Below are positions 4,045 to 5,619 of a stretch of 5,619 nucleotides of DNA, piece by piece. Source of the DNA: Armatimonadota bacterium (GTDB lineage Bacteria; Armatimonadota; Zipacnadia; Zipacnadales; UBA11051). The notes under the pieces are model-generated. The model was not told where the DNA came from. It ran no database searches and saw only the letters and a program-made list of their open reading frames with translations. The translations under genes were made by a program, and so were the position numbers. The stretch covers positions 1 to 5,619 of the forward strand of contig JAUWOG010000183.1 of the NCBI GenBank assembly GCA_030612305.1. The letters run 5' to 3'. The number at the start of each line of letters is the position of its first letter. Positions within the stretch are counted from its first letter, which is position 1.

Positions 4045-5619
4045 ATGAGCGGTGTAGCCTCACCCACCCGTGAGCGTGTGGGTTTGACACTTCTGCTGGG
4101 GATGCTCGGGGTCGCCATTGCGTGCGGCGCGGCGGCTGCGAATCCCTTCGGGAATGTGCGGAACGTGCCGTTTGCGAGTGTGGCCAATGGGCCGCAGGGC
4201 GCAATCGTGGTGCCAATGCGCGCAGGCGGAGTAAGTACCGCGGCGGCACGGACGGCGGCGGTGCGCTCGGCGACATGGTCGCAGCATTCGGCGGCGCGAT
4301 TATGGCCCGCCCAGGCGACCGTCAACCGGATGCGGCAGTATGGGCTCGTCGGGCCGACGGCACAGGTGCGTCTGCCGAGGACGGTAGTCCACACAGCCGG
4401 CAACAGGCTGGTGCTGCCGGACCTGCAGGCGGCGCTAGTCAATGGGGCGCAGATAGGCGACCCGACCAACACGCTGGAGTTCGAGTTCGAGGGCTTCTCG
4501 ACGCAGGATGAGAACGCACTCCGGGACTACCTGGACCGGGCCGTACCGAAGGCGCGGCTGCTGTATGGCCCGCCGGCGTTCGACATTACGGTGAAGGTAA
4601 TCCGTGATGAGAACCTGCAGAGGATCCAGGGCGGCACGTATGATGTGACCACCAACGAGATTCGCATTCCCCCGCTTTCCGGCAATTTCCCCGAAGACAC
4701 CTATGTGCTGATAATGCTGGTGCTGCACGCCTTTCATGACGACGCGGTGCTGTTCTACGACGCCTGGGAGCAGGGCTTCACCGGCGCGGTGGCGTATGCG
4801 GTGCAGACGACGCCGGGGGTCTCGCCGGGCTATGACCCGATAGACCCGGGACCGTTTTATTGCCTCTCGGTGTATGAGCCGGAGAACCAGCCGGAGCTGG
4901 CGAATCCGACGTATTACCCGGCCTCCGGCGCGACGAACATGATGGTCTGGCGGATCGCGATGGCGCGTGCGGCGTGGCTGAAGTGCTGGATCGAGGACGA
5001 GGGGTTCTTCGCCGCCTTCAACGGTCAGTACTACGACAACTTCACACAGCAGCTTGCCGGCGATGTACCGGGCTTGAAGCTGCTGGCGGCGGCGGTACTT
5101 CCGCAGGTCGAGGGCGAGAGCTTCTGCGACTGGTTCGAGCGCCAGTATGTACTGGATACAAGCGCGCACCTGGGGCCGAAGCTGTACACATGGAATATCC
5201 CGCTGGAGATATCGGTGGCGCTCATCGCCGAGCTGTACACGACGTTCCCCGGCGGTGACGAGCAGCCGATGGGGACGACGGCGCGGACGACGTACTGGAG
5301 CTTCGATTTCTCGGTCAAGCTCTATGCCGAAGAGGGCAACATCATAGACATACCGGGCGCGGGTGATTCAGCGGGCGAAGGGTTCCTGCTGCCGACCTTC
5401 TTCAACATCGGCGGCCCGCAGCGGATCTCGGTGGACATCGAGGCGGCCAATATCCACCGCCGCTACATCTACCCGTACAGCCAACGGGGCTTTGAGGCCG
5501 GGCAGAACAACCTCTACGGGGGCATCATCGGCAACGCGGAGGGGACCATAGATGTCACCGGCGGTGACGGGCTGAGCAATCTCGAGGTCAGCCGGGGGGT
5601 GTGGGGAGACAGGATCACC
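4045..5619 (+). CDS. Exported protein with a degenerate gluzincin-like metallopeptidase domain (3' partial)
   Basis: The frame is open from ATG 4045 to the right edge (525 codons, no stop). GGAG at 4034-4037 lies 7 nt before the ATG, and the gap to the barrel gene is 27 bp, suggesting one operon. Residues 1-32 are a Sec signal peptide (LTLLLGMLGVAIACGAAAA, cleavage near AAA32-N33); VAIAC is a poor lipobox. Residues 40-140 are Ala/Val/Arg-rich with no clear domain. About 145-250 resembles a gluzincin core: strand DITVKVIRD (180-188), GGTYDVTTNEIRIPPL (196-211), then a helix with LHAFHDD (227-233) and WEQGFTGAVAY (241-251). In active relatives the helix would carry HExxH ending at H228, but here residues 224-228 are MLVLH, and the usual Glu before GF[TA] is Gln243. 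The first His, the catalytic Glu and perhaps the third ligand are therefore missing. About 413-525 is beta-rich, possibly an Ig-like or carboxypeptidase-regulatory-like sandwich. It is probably a non-catalytic surface or binding protein. Family assignment is by motif only. Confidence 0.8.
   Translation, partial: MSGVASPTRERVGLTLLLGMLGVAIACGAAAANPFGNVRNVPFASVANGPQGAIVVPMRAGGVSTAAARTAAVRSATWSQHSAARLWPAQATVNRMRQYGLVGPTAQVRLPRTVVHTAGNRLVLPDLQAALVNGAQIGDPTNTLEFEFEGFSTQDENALRDYLDRAVPKARLLYGPPAFDITVKVIRDENLQRIQGGTYDVTTNEIRIPPLSGNFPEDTYVLIMLVLHAFHDDAVLFYDAWEQGFTGAVAYAVQTTPGVSPGYDPIDPGPFYCLSVYEPENQPELANPTYYPASGATNMMVWRIAMARAAWLKCWIEDEGFFAAFNGQYYDNFTQQLAGDVPGLKLLAAAVLPQVEGESFCDWFERQYVLDTSAHLGPKLYTWNIPLEISVALIAELYTTFPGGDEQPMGTTARTTYWSFDFSVKLYAEEGNIIDIPGAGDSAGEGFLLPTFFNIGGPQRISVDIEAANIHRRYIYPYSQRGFEAGQNNLYGGIIGNAEGTIDVTGGDGLSNLEVSRGVWGDRIT

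Noticed and set aside
4063..4086. CACCCAC / GTGTGGG and TCAC / GTGA complementary segments near the second gene's start, as a possible leader hairpin
   Set aside because: The arms are short, mutually exclusive and inside the coding region for the signal peptide; expected by chance in GC-rich DNA.
4045..4125. Lipoprotein reading of the second gene's signal peptide (VAIAC, Cys27)
   Set aside because: The -3 position is Ala, not Leu/Val/Ile, and -2 is Ile; a standard AAA-N cleavage site follows five residues later, so a Sec signal peptidase I site fits better.
4014..4511. Overlapping frames of 152 codons (minus, 4014-4472) and 129 codons (plus, 4122-4511) around the start of the second gene
   Set aside because: Both overlap the frame starting at ATG 4045, which has a Shine-Dalgarno, a signal peptide and 525 open codons. 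Their translations are Arg/Ala/Gly/Pro-rich as expected from shifted GC-rich codons.
4435..5169. 244-codon minus-strand open frame opposite the second large gene
   Set aside because: It is again in codon register with the sense gene and ends at the sense CTA codon at 4435. It is Arg-rich with no recognisable domain; the sense frame is continuous with a signal peptide and ribosome site.

Overview
The window comes from a high-GC bacterium that appears to have an outer membrane. Its dominant gene encodes a very large, signal-peptide-bearing beta-barrel-type protein with no cysteine that I can see in the mature part. Leu is mostly CTG/TTG, and TTA, CTA and TCA codons are nearly absent, which creates long false ORFs on the opposite strand. 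The architecture would fit an environmental diderm phylum such as Armatimonadota, but that is an impression from protein style and not a demonstrated assignment.

Layout, left to right. (1) Positions 1-57 carry, on the minus strand, the first 19 codons of a gene running off the left edge; they read as a signal peptide or membrane anchor preceded by a good Shine-Dalgarno. (2) Positions 58-217 form a divergent intergenic region. (3) A small two-helix membrane protein lies at 218-481. (4) Positions 482-615 are non-coding and hold a perfect 7-bp inverted repeat flanking a possible extended -10 element. (5) A 3.4-kb gene (616-4017) encodes an exported outer-membrane barrel-like protein. It has two copies of a 'GSExVxV...GxDYxxDYxxGxxxF...IxVxY' module near the N-terminus, a long series of amphipathic beta-strands, three Gly/Tyr-rich low-complexity segments, a run of seven aspartates, and a roughly 180-residue C-terminal tail ending in a Trp-rich motif. 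(6) After only 27 bp, a second exported protein begins at 4045 and stays open to the right edge. It has no stop inside the window and is at least 525 residues long. Its middle looks like a gluzincin-type metallopeptidase domain in which the zinc-binding residues appear to have been lost, and the end of the visible part is beta-rich.

The two large genes very likely form one transcription unit: same strand, 27-bp gap, strong Shine-Dalgarno for the second. A reasonable but unproven model is a cell-surface pair, a decorated outer-membrane barrel plus an exported protein with a peptidase-like but probably inactive domain. I see no RNA genes, CRISPR arrays, insertion sequences, attachment sites or convincing intrinsic terminators.
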